A stretch of DNA of 64,000 nt from CBDDCA01 sp965218205 (GCA_965218205.1 OZ244590.1:1550001-1614000), one strand, 5' to 3'; numbered from the stretch's first letter, positions 28,336-38,169 are shown. Numbers and translations: made by a program. The notes: generated from the sequence alone by a model not told the origin.

Positions 28336-30711
28336 CTATTGAGTGCTTTTCGCGGTATCTATTATTAGTTTCATCTCTTTTGCTACTACTGTATCAAGAG
28401 GGAGCAGTGCTTTGTAGCATTCCTCTGCTTTTGTAATATCGTTTGAGGCTAGATATGCTGATATCAGTCCTGCATAGGCTTTGCTTAACTTAGGGTTGAG
28501 ACCCAGTGCCTTTTTATAGTCCTTTATCGCTTCTTCATACTTCTTTAGTTCTGTTTTTGCATTCCCTCTATTATAATAAGCATTCGCGTCACTAGGATTG
28601 AGTTCTAGAGCCTTATCATAGTCCTTTATCGCTAAACTATAATACCCTTGCTCTTTTCTTGCATTTCCTCTCTTAATATAGGCTTCTACTGACTTAGGAT
28701 TGAGTTTTAGTGCCTCGTCATAGTCCTTTATCGCTCCTTCATACTTCTTCAGTTCCAGCTTCGTATTCCCTCTATTATTATAAACTTCTATTAATTTAGG
28801 ATTGAGTTTCAGTGCCTCGTCATAGTCCTTTATCGCTCCTTCATACTTCTTCAGTCCTTGCTTCGCATTCCCTCTATTATTATAGACTTTTACTAACTTA
28901 GGCTTTAGTTCTTCTGTTGCCTTGTCATTATCCTTTATCGCATCTTCATACTCCTTGATCACTTTATCATAGTCCTTTATCGCTTCTTCATACTTCTTCA
29001 GTTCCAGCTTCGTATTCCCTCTATTATTATAAACTTCTATTAATTTAGGATTGAGTTTCAATGCTTTGTTATAGTCTTTTATTGCCCCAGTTATATCTCC
29101 TTGCATTTGTTTCAAGCTCCCTCTATTATTATAGGCTTCTGCTAAATTAGGATTGAGTTTCAGTGCCTTGTCATAGTCCTTTATCGCTTCTTCATACTTC
29201 TTTAGTTCTGTTTTTGCATTCCCTCTATTATAATAAGCATTCGCGTCACTAGGATTGAGTTCTAGAGCCTTATCATAGTCCTTTATAGCTAAACCATATT
29301 GCCCTTGCTCTTGTCTTTCATTTCCTCTTTTAATATAGGCTTCTACTAAATCAGAATTGAATTTCAGTACTAAGTCAGGGTTAATTTTCTGTGCCTTATC
29401 ATAGTCCTCTATTGCCCCATCATAGTCATTTAGTTCCTGTCTCGCATTTCCTCTATTATTATCAGCTTCTGCGTCTTCAGGATTGATTTCTAATGCCTTG
29501 TCATAGTCTTTTATCGCTTCTTTATACTTCTTCAGTCCCTGCTTCGCATTCCCTCTATTATAGTAAGCATTTGCATAATTAGAATCGAGTTTCAGTGCCT
29601 TGTCATAGTCCTTTATCGCTTCTTTATACTTCTTCAGTCCCTGCTTCGCATTCCCTCTATTATTATAGACTTTTACTAACTTAGGCTTTAATTCTTCTGT
29701 TGCCTCGTCATTATCCTTTATCGCTTCTTCATACTCCTTGATCACTTTATCATAGTCCGCTATCGCTTCTTTATACTTCTTTAGTCCCTGCTTCGCATTC
29801 CCTCTTTTAATATAGGCTTCTACTAAATTAGGATTGAGTTTCAATGCTTCGTCATAGTCCGCTATCGCCCCAGTTATATTGCCTTTTGCTTGTTTCACAA
29901 TACCGTCGTAAAAACACTGCATGTTTTTTTTATAATTTTCTTCATTTTCAATAAACCCTGAAAAATCATTATATATCGTATCCGCTGTAATATTACAATA
30001 ATTTTTTAAATACCTAATTATATCTTTTTTTTGATTTTTATCAATACAAACTGGAATTATATCCCCTTTTTTTATAATGATATACCCTGATGAGTGATAC
30101 ACAAAGATACTCTTTTGAGCTCTTACCCTTGTCGCACTACTACTGGTTTCAGGGGGTTCTATAATATTCAATTCTGATGATTGTAATTTATTTTTTATTT
30201 TTTTTTCATTATCTAATGGAGATATAATTTTTTTCCCCTCTATATTTAAAAGTAATAGCTCTCCAGGTTCATTATATTCACCATTACATGCAAAAAATAA
30301 TGCCACAAGTATATCTTTTGTAAAATCTATCAGGTTTGTATTACCCTTAAAATGCTGTATATCGGTAAGAATAGTGAGATAATCAGCACGAGAAGGAAAT
30401 AGACGTTTTGCTCTTTCTACTACTTTTTTCTCTGCATCAATGATAGAATAAGAATCATCAAATACTCCCTCTCGCTTATCCTTATCTGGACCGTTAGGAT
30501 AGACAATACTGCGATATAGACTAGAGTTAAGAGTATCTTTTTCATTGTTATGATAAAAATTTTCTTCATTAGGGCTTCTAGGACTACTATCACTATACAC
30601 CCTATTTGTCCCTCTAAAGATATATTCTTCTTTACCGTATTTCTTTAGAATACCAGATACAAATGCTATAGCCTCTTCTAAAATAGATTCTTCCTTATGT
30701 TTCTCACTCAT
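28336..30711 (-). CDS. FRG-domain protein with a long TPR array
   Basis: 791 residues. The N-terminal ~265 residues form an FRG domain: YIFRGTNRVYSD, LNSSLYRSIVYP and TDIQHFKGNTNLIDFTKDILVALFFACNG (the family's QH-G-x-T-x-L-x-D-x-T signature in modified form). Then come some 13-14 TPR units of the type YNNRGNAKQGLKKYKEAIKDYDKALKLNP, two of them with an extra charged helix (KEYEEAIKDNDEATEELK). The repeats are almost identical at DNA level, so unit number should be unstable. FRG has no proven activity. No signal peptide, so cytoplasmic. TGC-TATCAT and a GAGAAAG ribosome site lie upstream. The next gene upstream is a shorter paralogue. Confidence 0.75.
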   Translation of the reverse strand: MSEKHKEESILEEAIAFVSGILKKYGKEEYIFRGTNRVYSDSSPRSPNEENFYHNNEKDTLNSSLYRSIVYPNGPDKDKREGVFDDSYSIIDAEKKVVERAKRLFPSRADYLTILTDIQHFKGNTNLIDFTKDILVALFFACNGEYNEPGELLLLNIEGKKIISPLDNEKKIKNKLQSSELNIIEPPETSSSATRVRAQKSIFVYHSSGYIIIKKGDIIPVCIDKNQKKDIIRYLKNYCNITADTIYNDFSGFIENEENYKKNMQCFYDGIVKQAKGNITGAIADYDEALKLNPNLVEAYIKRGNAKQGLKKYKEAIADYDKVIKEYEEAIKDNDEATEELKPKLVKVYNNRGNAKQGLKKYKEAIKDYDKALKLDSNYANAYYNRGNAKQGLKKYKEAIKDYDKALEINPEDAEADNNRGNARQELNDYDGAIEDYDKAQKINPDLVLKFNSDLVEAYIKRGNERQEQGQYGLAIKDYDKALELNPSDANAYYNRGNAKTELKKYEEAIKDYDKALKLNPNLAEAYNNRGSLKQMQGDITGAIKDYNKALKLNPKLIEVYNNRGNTKLELKKYEEAIKDYDKVIKEYEDAIKDNDKATEELKPKLVKVYNNRGNAKQGLKKYEGAIKDYDEALKLNPKLIEVYNNRGNTKLELKKYEGAIKDYDEALKLNPKSVEAYIKRGNARKEQGYYSLAIKDYDKALELNPSDANAYYNRGNAKTELKKYEEAIKDYKKALGLNPKLSKAYAGLISAYLASNDITKAEECYKALLPLDTVVAKEMKLIIDTAKSTQ

Positions 30712-30830
30712 AACTTTCTCTTTTTACATGATAGCATATAGCTCTCTCCACAAGGGATAATTATAGAGTAAAAAGATAAGAAAACAATAAAGATTTATAG
30801 ATTATTGTGTTTTCTGCAGAAGTAACAATA

Positions 30831-32027
30831 CTATGTAGTCCCTCTAGCTTCGTCTATTACTTCTTTCATCTCTCCTGCTAATACTTCATCAAGACGAAGC
30901 AGTTCTTTGTAGTATTCTTCTGCTGTTGTAAAATCATTTGATTGTAGGTATGCCAATATCAGCCCTTCATAGGTTTTTGCTAAATTAGGATTGAGTTCCA
31001 GTGCCTTATCATAGTCCTTTATCGCTTTATCATACTCCTTTAGTTCCATTTTCGCACCACCTCTATTAATGTAGGCTTCTACCAATTTAGGATTGAGTCC
31101 CAGTGCCTTATCATAGTCCTTTATCGCTTCATCATACTCCTTTAGTTCCTGTTTCGCTTTCCCTCTATTAGCATAGGCTTTTGCATACTTAGAATTGAGT
31201 TCCAGTGCCTTATTATAGTATTCTATCGCTTTGAAAAAATCTCCTTGCACTAATATCACATTTCCTCTATCAAACCATAAACCTGCTACTTCATAACTTT
31301 CTTCATTTTCAACAAAGCCTATAAGATCATTGTATATTGTACGAGCTGTAATATTCAAATAATTATCCAGATACCTAAGCAATATTCCCTTGTTTTTGCT
31401 AGGAATTGAAATTATCTTTTTCTTCAACTTTTCTACAGGAATATACCCTTTCTTAGAGTATACAAATACACTCCTCTGTACTTTTACCCTCACTTCACTA
31501 CTGCTCGTTGCAGGAGGTTCTATCAGAGCTAATTCTGGCAAATTATCTGCGTTGTTATACTCTAATTGAGATATGCTCTTTACTCCCTTTTCTTCTACTT
31601 CTAACAGTAATAGCTCTCCGTCTTTATCTAATTCACCATTGCATGCAAAAAACAATGCAATATACATATCTTTTGAAAAATCTATCAGGTTTGTCTTACC
31701 CTTAAAATGTTGTATATCGGTAAGCATAGTCAGAGTATCAGTAGGAGGAGGAAATAGATATTTTACTTTTTTTACCACTTCCTTTTCTGCTTTGACAATA
31801 AAATAAGAGCCATCGAATGCTCCCTCTCGCTTGCTTACATCTTTAGGATCAGGATAGACAATACTACGATATAAACTAGAATTAATACCATCTCCATAAC
31901 TACTATCACTATACACCCTATTTGTTCCTCTAAATATATACTTTCCTGTGCTATATTTGTCTTGAATTTTAGATACAAATGCTATAGCATCTTTTAGAGT
32001 AAATGCTTCCTCGTGTTTCTCGCTCAT
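30831..32027 (-). CDS. FRG-domain protein with short TPR array (paralogue)
   Basis: 398 residues. FRG domain at about 1-260 (YIFRGTNRVYSDSS, INSSLYRSIVYP, TDIQHFKGKTNLIDFSKDMYIALFFACNG), then about four TPR units and a C-terminal cap (LAGEMKEVIDEARG) matching that of the neighbour. Leader, FRG domain, TPR consensus and 3' flank all resemble the 791-residue neighbour, showing a tandem duplication followed by change in TPR number. AGAGGA is the ribosome site. Role unknown; the two may form a pair. Confidence 0.75.
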   Translation of the reverse strand: MSEKHEEAFTLKDAIAFVSKIQDKYSTGKYIFRGTNRVYSDSSYGDGINSSLYRSIVYPDPKDVSKREGAFDGSYFIVKAEKEVVKKVKYLFPPPTDTLTMLTDIQHFKGKTNLIDFSKDMYIALFFACNGELDKDGELLLLEVEEKGVKSISQLEYNNADNLPELALIEPPATSSSEVRVKVQRSVFVYSKKGYIPVEKLKKKIISIPSKNKGILLRYLDNYLNITARTIYNDLIGFVENEESYEVAGLWFDRGNVILVQGDFFKAIEYYNKALELNSKYAKAYANRGKAKQELKEYDEAIKDYDKALGLNPKLVEAYINRGGAKMELKEYDKAIKDYDKALELNPNLAKTYEGLILAYLQSNDFTTAEEYYKELLRLDEVLAGEMKEVIDEARGTT

Positions 32028-32137
32028 AGTTTCCTCTGCTTACATGATAGCATAGCATTACAGTTCTCTACAGGAGAGCTTGTATGAGAAACAGCACAAG
32101 GCATGTGCGTATATACTACACTACAGAGTAGCAAGTA

Positions 32138-33949
32138 CTAGTGAAGAAAATGCCGTGTATGAGTAAACAGCATGCTTATGCCGTGTTCGTTACAGGCATC
32201 TATAGAGTCTTGGTCGCGTATTGAGCCGCCTGGCTGTATGATAGCACTTACATTATAGGTAGCTGCGAGATCTATGCTATCTCTCATAGGAAAGAATGCA
32301 TCAGAGGCAAGCACTAATCCTTTGCGTACTTTTCCTTGCTTATTGAGGGAATGGAGCAGTGCTATGTTTGTTGCTTCAAGGCGATTCATCTGCCCTGCTC
32401 CTATGCTGACAGTGGATACACATGTCTGTTGTTTTTGTGCTAGCACAATAGCATTTGATTTTACATGCTTTACGGCTGCCCATGCAAACAGAAGTGCTTG
32501 TAATTGCTCATAACTGGGGTTTTTTTGCGTAACGCATTGGAGTGATTGACTAAAAGAAATAGCATTTTGTAGTGTATCTACTTGCTGTACTAACAGAGCA
32601 GTTCCAAAAGAGATATACTCTACTGGAGCATTATTTACTATCTTACGTAAGGATATTTTTAAGAGGCGAATGTTCTTTTTTTTCTGTAATATCTGTAATG
32701 CCTCTTCGGTAAATTTTGGAGCAATGATAATTTCTAAAAACAGCTTTGATAACTTGAGCGCAAGAGAGCTTTCTACAGTGCCACTGAGCACCACTATGCC
32801 TCCAAAAATAGACACAGGGTCTGCTGCATACACGGTATCCCATGCCTGTTCGGTGCTTTCTGCTTTTGCTACAGCACAAGGGTTGCTGTGCTTTACCCCT
32901 ACTGCCACAAAGTACTCTTTATTCAAGTCTTGCTGTTTTTGTTTTCCTTGTATCAGATGAGCAATTTTGTCTTGTGTCGGTATGTTTTCTGCAACAGTGA
33001 GCTGTGTTTGCATAATTGCGAGAGCAGACTGTGCATCTCTTACATTGTTATACGATAGCTGCTTGCCATGTAATTGCTTTGCTCCATAAAGTATGGCTTG
33101 TGATGAGGACTGTATTGGTATATATAGAGCTGCTTTCTGATGAGGGTTTTCTCCATACCGAAGATCTCTTTGCTTTGTATAATGCAAAGAAAGTATATCG
33201 GGAAATATTTGCGTGCTTTGTAATGCTTTTCTTATTTTCTTTTTTCCTTTATCAAGAATAGCTTGTTTCTGAAAATATGTGTTGATATGTGCATCGTACC
33301 GTGTTGTATAATCAAATATTTTTTTCGCTTGTAATAGCCTATAATGCTCGTATCTCTTTGCTATAGTGATACTGTCTTTTGTTTGTATTTGTTCTTGTGT
33401 TTTTGATTGTGTTTGTGCTTGTGATTTTGATTTTGATTGTATTTGTGCTTGTGCTTGTGCTTGTATTTTTGCCATCTCTTCAAGATATATAAGTGCTTGA
33501 GCATAATCGTTGGGGTCACAAAGTGCTAGCACATCCTTATAGTTTTTAGCTGCAGCACGAAGCAGCGATACCCCTCCTATGTCTATATGCTCAAGAGCTA
33601 TTTCTAATGAAGTATTTTTGTTCGAAACAACAGAAGCAAAAGGATAGAGGTTTACTACTACAATATCAATGAGCGAAGATCCTATGGTTTGTACATCTGC
33701 ACTATCGTTAGGATTATCCCGTCGCGATAAAATACCAGCAAAAATAGCAGGGTGCAATGTTTTTACTCTTCCGTCCATTATTTCAGAGAAACCAGTAAAC
33801 GATTCTACTGTTGTAATATCAATGCCACAATCTTGCAGATATGTTCCTGTCCCTCCAGTGCTTATAATGGTATACCCACATGCTATAAGACCTGAGGCGA
33901 AAGTTTTGATATTTTTTTTATCATTCACACTAAGCAGTGCTGTTTTCAT
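32138..33949 (-). CDS. purH: Bifunctional AICAR transformylase / IMP cyclohydrolase
   Basis: 603 residues. The N-terminal MGS-type cyclohydrolase domain (STGGTGTYLQDCG; MDGRVKTLHPAIFAGIL) is followed by the AICAR transformylase domain (DLRYGENPHQKAALY, KHSNPCAVA, SDAFFPMRDSIDLAA, IQPGGSIRDQDSI). It carries out the last two steps of IMP synthesis. An odd Gln/Ala/Lys/Ser/Thr insert occupies about residues 160-192 between the domains, where the family has a short linker. The DNA there is a degenerate 6-bp repeat. TATATT lies 5 nt before the ATG and no Shine-Dalgarno is visible. Confidence 0.95.
   Translation of the reverse strand: MKTALLSVNDKKNIKTFASGLIACGYTIISTGGTGTYLQDCGIDITTVESFTGFSEIMDGRVKTLHPAIFAGILSRRDNPNDSADVQTIGSSLIDIVVVNLYPFASVVSNKNTSLEIALEHIDIGGVSLLRAAAKNYKDVLALCDPNDYAQALIYLEEMAKIQAQAQAQIQSKSKSQAQTQSKTQEQIQTKDSITIAKRYEHYRLLQAKKIFDYTTRYDAHINTYFQKQAILDKGKKKIRKALQSTQIFPDILSLHYTKQRDLRYGENPHQKAALYIPIQSSSQAILYGAKQLHGKQLSYNNVRDAQSALAIMQTQLTVAENIPTQDKIAHLIQGKQKQQDLNKEYFVAVGVKHSNPCAVAKAESTEQAWDTVYAADPVSIFGGIVVLSGTVESSLALKLSKLFLEIIIAPKFTEEALQILQKKKNIRLLKISLRKIVNNAPVEYISFGTALLVQQVDTLQNAISFSQSLQCVTQKNPSYEQLQALLFAWAAVKHVKSNAIVLAQKQQTCVSTVSIGAGQMNRLEATNIALLHSLNKQGKVRKGLVLASDAFFPMRDSIDLAATYNVSAIIQPGGSIRDQDSIDACNEHGISMLFTHTRHFLH
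33376..33472 (-). repeat. Degenerate hexamer repeat inside purH
   Basis: The plus strand is a run of GTGCTT, GATTTT and GTTTGT-like hexamers, encoding alternating Gln-Ala, Gln-Ser/Lys and Gln-Thr dipeptides. It lies between the two catalytic domains. Period six keeps the frame. Confidence 0.75.
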
Positions 33950-33967
33950 AATTCAATATACATTTGC

Positions 33968-34972
33968 TTATTCATTTCCATGACTCAGTACAGGCGGAAC
34001 TGTTGATAACACATCGCTTATACGACTCATTATCTCATCATTGAGCATTTTTACTGTATCAAGGGCTGCAATATTTTGAGACAACTGCTCTACTTTTGAA
34101 GCTCCTAAAATAACAGTAGTTACTTTTGGGTTTTTTACACACCATGCAATAGCAAGCTGAGAGAGAGGTATCCCTAACTCATCTGCAATTTCTGCTAACT
34201 TTCGTACTACAGGAATACGGCTTTCCCCATACTTGTCTAAAACAAGACTGCGTAACCATTCGTATCCCGGTAAATTTAAGCGAGAATCTTCAGGCACTCC
34301 ATTATTATATTTTCCTGTCAACAAGCCCGAAGCAAGCGGTGACCATATGGTAGTGCCTAAGCCCGTATACTCATACAAAGAAGCATATTCCTGTTCAACA
34401 CGCTGCCTATGTAACATATTGTATTGTGGTTGTTCAAACAAGGGAGGAATAGCACCATTTTTGATTGCTATATCATAGGCTTCTTTTATCTGTTCGGCAC
34501 TCCATTCAGAAGTACCCCAATACAGTACCTTGCCCTGTCTAATGAGATTTGTCATCGTTTCAACTACCACAGCTATTGGCACATTAGGATCAGAACGGTG
34601 GCAAAAATATAAATCTAAATACTCTACCTGTAAACGCTTTAATGCAGCATGGCATGCCTCAACAAGATGTTTTCTATGTAAGCCTTGCTGTGTAGGCACA
34701 GGATTTTGTGTTCTTCCAAAAAAGACTTTGCTTGATACTATATAGGTATCTCTCTCCCATGCTAATTCTTTTAGTACTTGTCCCATAATAATTTCTGCAT
34801 CACCAAAATTATACACTTCGGCATTATCAAAGAAATTTACCCCTTTGTCATATGCGTACTGCAAACAATCTTTTGCAACACGAGTATCAACCTGCGTACC
34901 AAAGGTTACCCATGCACCAAATGATAAAACACTTACTGGTAGACCAGTATGTCCAAGTAATCTATATTCCAT
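33968..34972 (-). CDS. Aldo/keto reductase (voltage-gated K+ channel beta-like)
   Basis: 334 residues from the Met of MEYRLLGHTG; the longer frame has no ribosome site. It has the (beta/alpha)8 family motifs FFDNAEVYNFGDAE (catalytic Asp/Tyr), SSKVFFG (Lys), YFCHRSDP (His) and the NADPH loop near TTVILGASKVEQL. Closest in style to YghZ/KCNAB-type reductases. It reduces aldehydes or ketones with NADPH; substrate unknown. TGCTATACT ends 6 nt before the ATG (leaderless type). It lies 17 nt downstream of the ferric-reductase-like gene and 18 nt before purH. Confidence 0.92.
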   Translation of the reverse strand: MEYRLLGHTGLPVSVLSFGAWVTFGTQVDTRVAKDCLQYAYDKGVNFFDNAEVYNFGDAEIIMGQVLKELAWERDTYIVSSKVFFGRTQNPVPTQQGLHRKHLVEACHAALKRLQVEYLDLYFCHRSDPNVPIAVVVETMTNLIRQGKVLYWGTSEWSAEQIKEAYDIAIKNGAIPPLFEQPQYNMLHRQRVEQEYASLYEYTGLGTTIWSPLASGLLTGKYNNGVPEDSRLNLPGYEWLRSLVLDKYGESRIPVVRKLAEIADELGIPLSQLAIAWCVKNPKVTTVILGASKVEQLSQNIAALDTVKMLNDEIMSRISDVLSTVPPVLSHGNE

Positions 34973-34989
34973 AATATAAGTATAGCATA

Positions 34990-36318
34990 TTACCAACTAA
35001 ATAACTCATAATGTATATGATTTTTTGAAATTCCTAATGATCGTAACTCAGAGATAACAAACTGAGTAGTAGACTTTGAAGCACAAATATAATAATGTCG
35101 CTCTTTATAGTACTCTTGTTGTGTAATAGTATCTTTGCTAAATGTTTTTCCTAATGTACGCGAAAAAGATTGCACTTTATCTGTCACTGATTTTGCTAAA
35201 TCAATAATACTACGATAGAAATTATCATCAGGACTTCTATGGTATAACCAATTAAAATCAACATTAGCAATAGTCTCACTTGTTTGTTGTTTTTCATGCT
35301 GCATATACTTCATCATGCTGATAAATGGCGTAATTCCTATGCCACCAGCAATAAAGGTAACATTTCCTTTCGGTGCTTTTTTTGCGTTTTTTTGTAAGTG
35401 ATCAATAGTAAAATGTCCAAATGGTCCATCAAGCACTAGACGATTTCCTGTCTCTAATTGAGAACGTAGCTTCTCGGTAAAGTCTCCTTCATTTTGTATG
35501 GTAATACTGATAGTGGCATCACTATTTGTCGATGAAAAAGAAAATGGATGTTCTTCTCCTTTTAAGTTTCCGTCAATAAAAGTAAAAAATCCAAACTGCC
35601 CTTCCGTGTATGTAAAAGGCTTTCCTGAGTTTTGGGTAAATTGTAGTGTAACAATCTCATCGTTTTCGATTGTTACATTTTCTAACGTAAATGTATGTTT
35701 TCGCAATAGTATTGGTTTTATGAACTTATGATGTATGTACGAACCAAAGGTAAGCAGAAAATACAGCATCATGATAGTAGCAGTATATATGCTGTCCTTA
35801 AACATAGTGGTGCGCATAACATGTATTGCTACTAATACAGCAGCAACTGCATTAAGATTGTGTAATCTGCGATAGAATGTGTAGTCGATACGCTTGTCTA
35901 ATATTGCTTTGAGTGTTCGTATACCAGGCAACCGAGCAACAGGAGTGTCTATCCAGAAACATATCGTAACAATAAATAAAAACGCAAAGATAAGTGCTGC
36001 TAAAAATCCAGAAAGTGCCGTAGGAGACCCTAATCCATGAGATGCCCCATGAACAATAATAAGCAACAATATACCAAAGGTACTACTGCCATGCACTTTC
36101 ATGAGAGTGGCATATCCAACAGAACGCTCTATCAATTTCATACGCGAAGCTGTTATAAATTGATTCATAAACCAGTAGAACAAAAACACCCCAGGTATAA
36201 TTGAACGAATGATGTCTGGAACAATCTCTGCAGGATAAAAATTGATAATTGAGACATAATGTATACCTATAGTGATGATAGGTAATACGATATATATAAA
36301 CACAAGAAACATAGGCAT
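34990..36318 (-). CDS. Ferric-reductase-like membrane flavoprotein
   Basis: 442 residues from ATG 36318 behind GAGGAG. The first ~235 residues have six to seven membrane helices with His in VHGSSTFG, IVHGASHGLG, RRLHNLNA and IHVMRTT. These are candidate ligands for the b-type haems of ferric-reductase domains. Then come an FAD domain (GEEHPFSFSST, H-P-F-S) and an NAD(P)H domain (GGIGITPFISMM). It would carry electrons from NAD(P)H across the membrane to iron, oxygen or another acceptor. The small secreted protein 90 nt upstream may be a partner. Confidence 0.85.
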   Translation of the reverse strand: MPMFLVFIYIVLPIITIGIHYVSIINFYPAEIVPDIIRSIIPGVFLFYWFMNQFITASRMKLIERSVGYATLMKVHGSSTFGILLLIIVHGASHGLGSPTALSGFLAALIFAFLFIVTICFWIDTPVARLPGIRTLKAILDKRIDYTFYRRLHNLNAVAAVLVAIHVMRTTMFKDSIYTATIMMLYFLLTFGSYIHHKFIKPILLRKHTFTLENVTIENDEIVTLQFTQNSGKPFTYTEGQFGFFTFIDGNLKGEEHPFSFSSTNSDATISITIQNEGDFTEKLRSQLETGNRLVLDGPFGHFTIDHLQKNAKKAPKGNVTFIAGGIGITPFISMMKYMQHEKQQTSETIANVDFNWLYHRSPDDNFYRSIIDLAKSVTDKVQSFSRTLGKTFSKDTITQQEYYKERHYYICASKSTTQFVISELRSLGISKNHIHYELFSW

Positions 36319-36408
36319 CAACTCCTCTTTATCTTCTCTTAAATCAAAAAATTCAAAAAGAATAAAATGTCATACAGAAAACTATTATTCTATAACAATA
36401 CTTTTTCT

Positions 36409-36915
36409 TTATAATTGTAAAAGAATATCCATAATAGTGGGCGTTACCGTATTTATAAGCAATGCAGCAGCAGGCTCCTCATACGAAGCAGAACTCATAA
36501 TATCAATGCCTTGAGGAGGAGATGTTAATGTACTCTTGTTATTAGGAAGATATGCCGTAACAATGAGCTGTTCATTATCTTTGTGTTTTTGTACAAAATC
36601 AATAATCTCAGGTTCTAATGTATCTGTAGTACCAGTACTGTGTACAACAACTACATGATAGTCGGTAAAAACACTATCGTCCACTGCATCATATGTTATA
36701 AATTTTTGATCAATATTTATATCATAATTATTAATTTTCACTCCTAGTACAATATCCTTAAATATAAATTTCTGTATATTCTTTGCTTTACTGTTCAATA
36801 CATGGGCTACCGTGTAAGTTTCCCCTGTCTGTTCTTCTTCTGCTCCTCTTGCATATGCAAATGGTAACATAAGCAAACATACTATACTACTACATAATAA
36901 AATTCTCTTTTTCAT
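36409..36915 (-). CDS. Small exported protein, unknown
   Basis: 168 residues from the Met of MKKRILLCSS, fixed by GGAGG 6 nt upstream; a longer frame covers the ribosome site. Signal peptide with cleavage after FAYARG or nearby. The mature part alternates strands and helices (DYHVVVVHSTGTTDT, QLIVTAYLPNN), suggestive of a small alpha/beta fold. I do not recognise the family. It is placed directly upstream of the ferric-reductase-like gene in the same direction, so a periplasmic redox partner is conceivable (inference only). Confidence 0.6.
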   Translation of the reverse strand: MKKRILLCSSIVCLLMLPFAYARGAEEEQTGETYTVAHVLNSKAKNIQKFIFKDIVLGVKINNYDINIDQKFITYDAVDDSVFTDYHVVVVHSTGTTDTLEPEIIDFVQKHKDNEQLIVTAYLPNNKSTLTSPPQGIDIMSSASYEEPAAALLINTVTPTIMDILLQL

Positions 36916-36988
36916 GATACCTCCAAAATTTTTCCCCTTTATTTTATTATACAATATTATTGTTTTTATGGTATCAAAGTATCTTCTA

Positions 36989-38128
36989 TTATTTTTCTAT
37001 TTCGTTACATATGATAGGAATATTATTAGGATCTTTTAGAATACATAGTTTTGAAGAAACATAGGGAGTACTCATACTCTGCTTTTTTTCTACAAGCGTA
37101 ATATGCTCTTGTTTGGCACAAAACGATACAAACGCATCTATTCCTGATACTTCAATGCCAAGCACACAATAGTGTTCCAATAATGGGAGAGAATTATTCA
37201 CAGAATAAACAGCATCATCACTCTTTGTACTTGTATCTTTTCTTATCTCTTTGCTCGGCTGTGTTGTGCTTGCTCCCTCCTTTGAATGAGCATGGTTTCT
37301 ATTTACAGAAACAAGTTCAATCTCAAATCCAAAAAATATGTCAGGAAAGACTGCAGTTCCTTTTTTTGAAGAAATAATTTTAGTTCTTCTTACTTCTTGA
37401 TTACGTGGCAAAAAAGAAAAATCTTCAAATATTCTTTGTTCGTCAAATACAACAGTATCATACTTTGCAATAGAACAATAAAATGCTATGGTGGCATCAA
37501 TATCTTGCGTTCCTATCATAAGTCCTGCAAATCGTACAATGCGTGGTTTCTTAGATAAGCGTAAGCGAGATACTGGACATGTATGCTTGGTGGTATCTTC
37601 AAAGCAATATATCCAATTATATTCTGTATCACGAAAGAAAAATCCTGCTTTATTATCAGGAGATACGGCAATATGCGATACCTCATATCCGTACATACTC
37701 ATAGCGTTCCGCAAAATATGTACATCCTCACACTCAAACTTTAAGGCAATAATGCCTGTACTGTCCAGTCCTTTTTCTGTATCAAGCAGTGGAAATTTTG
37801 TATGCAGAAAATGCAATAATGCTACTGACGGACATTTTGCTTTGTGAAATAAAAATTGGTATAACACATTACTATTTTGCACATTCAAAGTAGGGGTTAC
37901 ATGATGTAAGAGAGCCGATATACCTTGTAGCTGTTGTGTACTGTCTTTATACGAGAGGTTATATACATCACAGTACTGTTTCTTTGAAAAAGCAAGGTGT
38001 TGTGTATAATAATCCAATGTGCGTGCAGGATAGCGACAGCCAAGCCCAAGAAATGATATTCCTGCGGTTTCCCACTGAGCAGGTTGCGTTTCTTTTGTAG
38101 TATGTGCAGTATGTGTTGTCTGAGACAT
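36989..38128 (-). CDS. VOC (glyoxalase/dioxygenase) superfamily protein, two-domain
   Basis: 379 residues with two VOC-like halves. One starts SFLGLGCRYPARTLDYYTQHLAF and the second RFAGLMIGTQDIDATIAFYCSIAKYDTV. Each has the beta-alpha-beta-beta-beta pattern, with an acidic/His-rich later strand (ALKFECED, FGFEIELVSV, EHYCVLGIEVSGID, LCILKDPNNIPI). VOC enzymes bind a divalent metal through His/Glu and act on vicinal oxygen substrates; the substrate here cannot be told. A Ser/Thr/Lys-rich segment near residues 285-310 separates the last module. Confidence 0.7.
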   Translation of the reverse strand: MSQTTHTAHTTKETQPAQWETAGISFLGLGCRYPARTLDYYTQHLAFSKKQYCDVYNLSYKDSTQQLQGISALLHHVTPTLNVQNSNVLYQFLFHKAKCPSVALLHFLHTKFPLLDTEKGLDSTGIIALKFECEDVHILRNAMSMYGYEVSHIAVSPDNKAGFFFRDTEYNWIYCFEDTTKHTCPVSRLRLSKKPRIVRFAGLMIGTQDIDATIAFYCSIAKYDTVVFDEQRIFEDFSFLPRNQEVRRTKIISSKKGTAVFPDIFFGFEIELVSVNRNHAHSKEGASTTQPSKEIRKDTSTKSDDAVYSVNNSLPLLEHYCVLGIEVSGIDAFVSFCAKQEHITLVEKKQSMSTPYVSSKLCILKDPNNIPIICNEIEK

Positions 38129-38169
38129 AATGTATATCCTATAACTACTGTAAAAACATATCGTATATA

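Noticed and set aside
28470..29900. Regular ~102-bp repeats that could look like a CRISPR array or satellite
   Set aside because: They encode TPR units in one uninterrupted frame and have no unique spacers.
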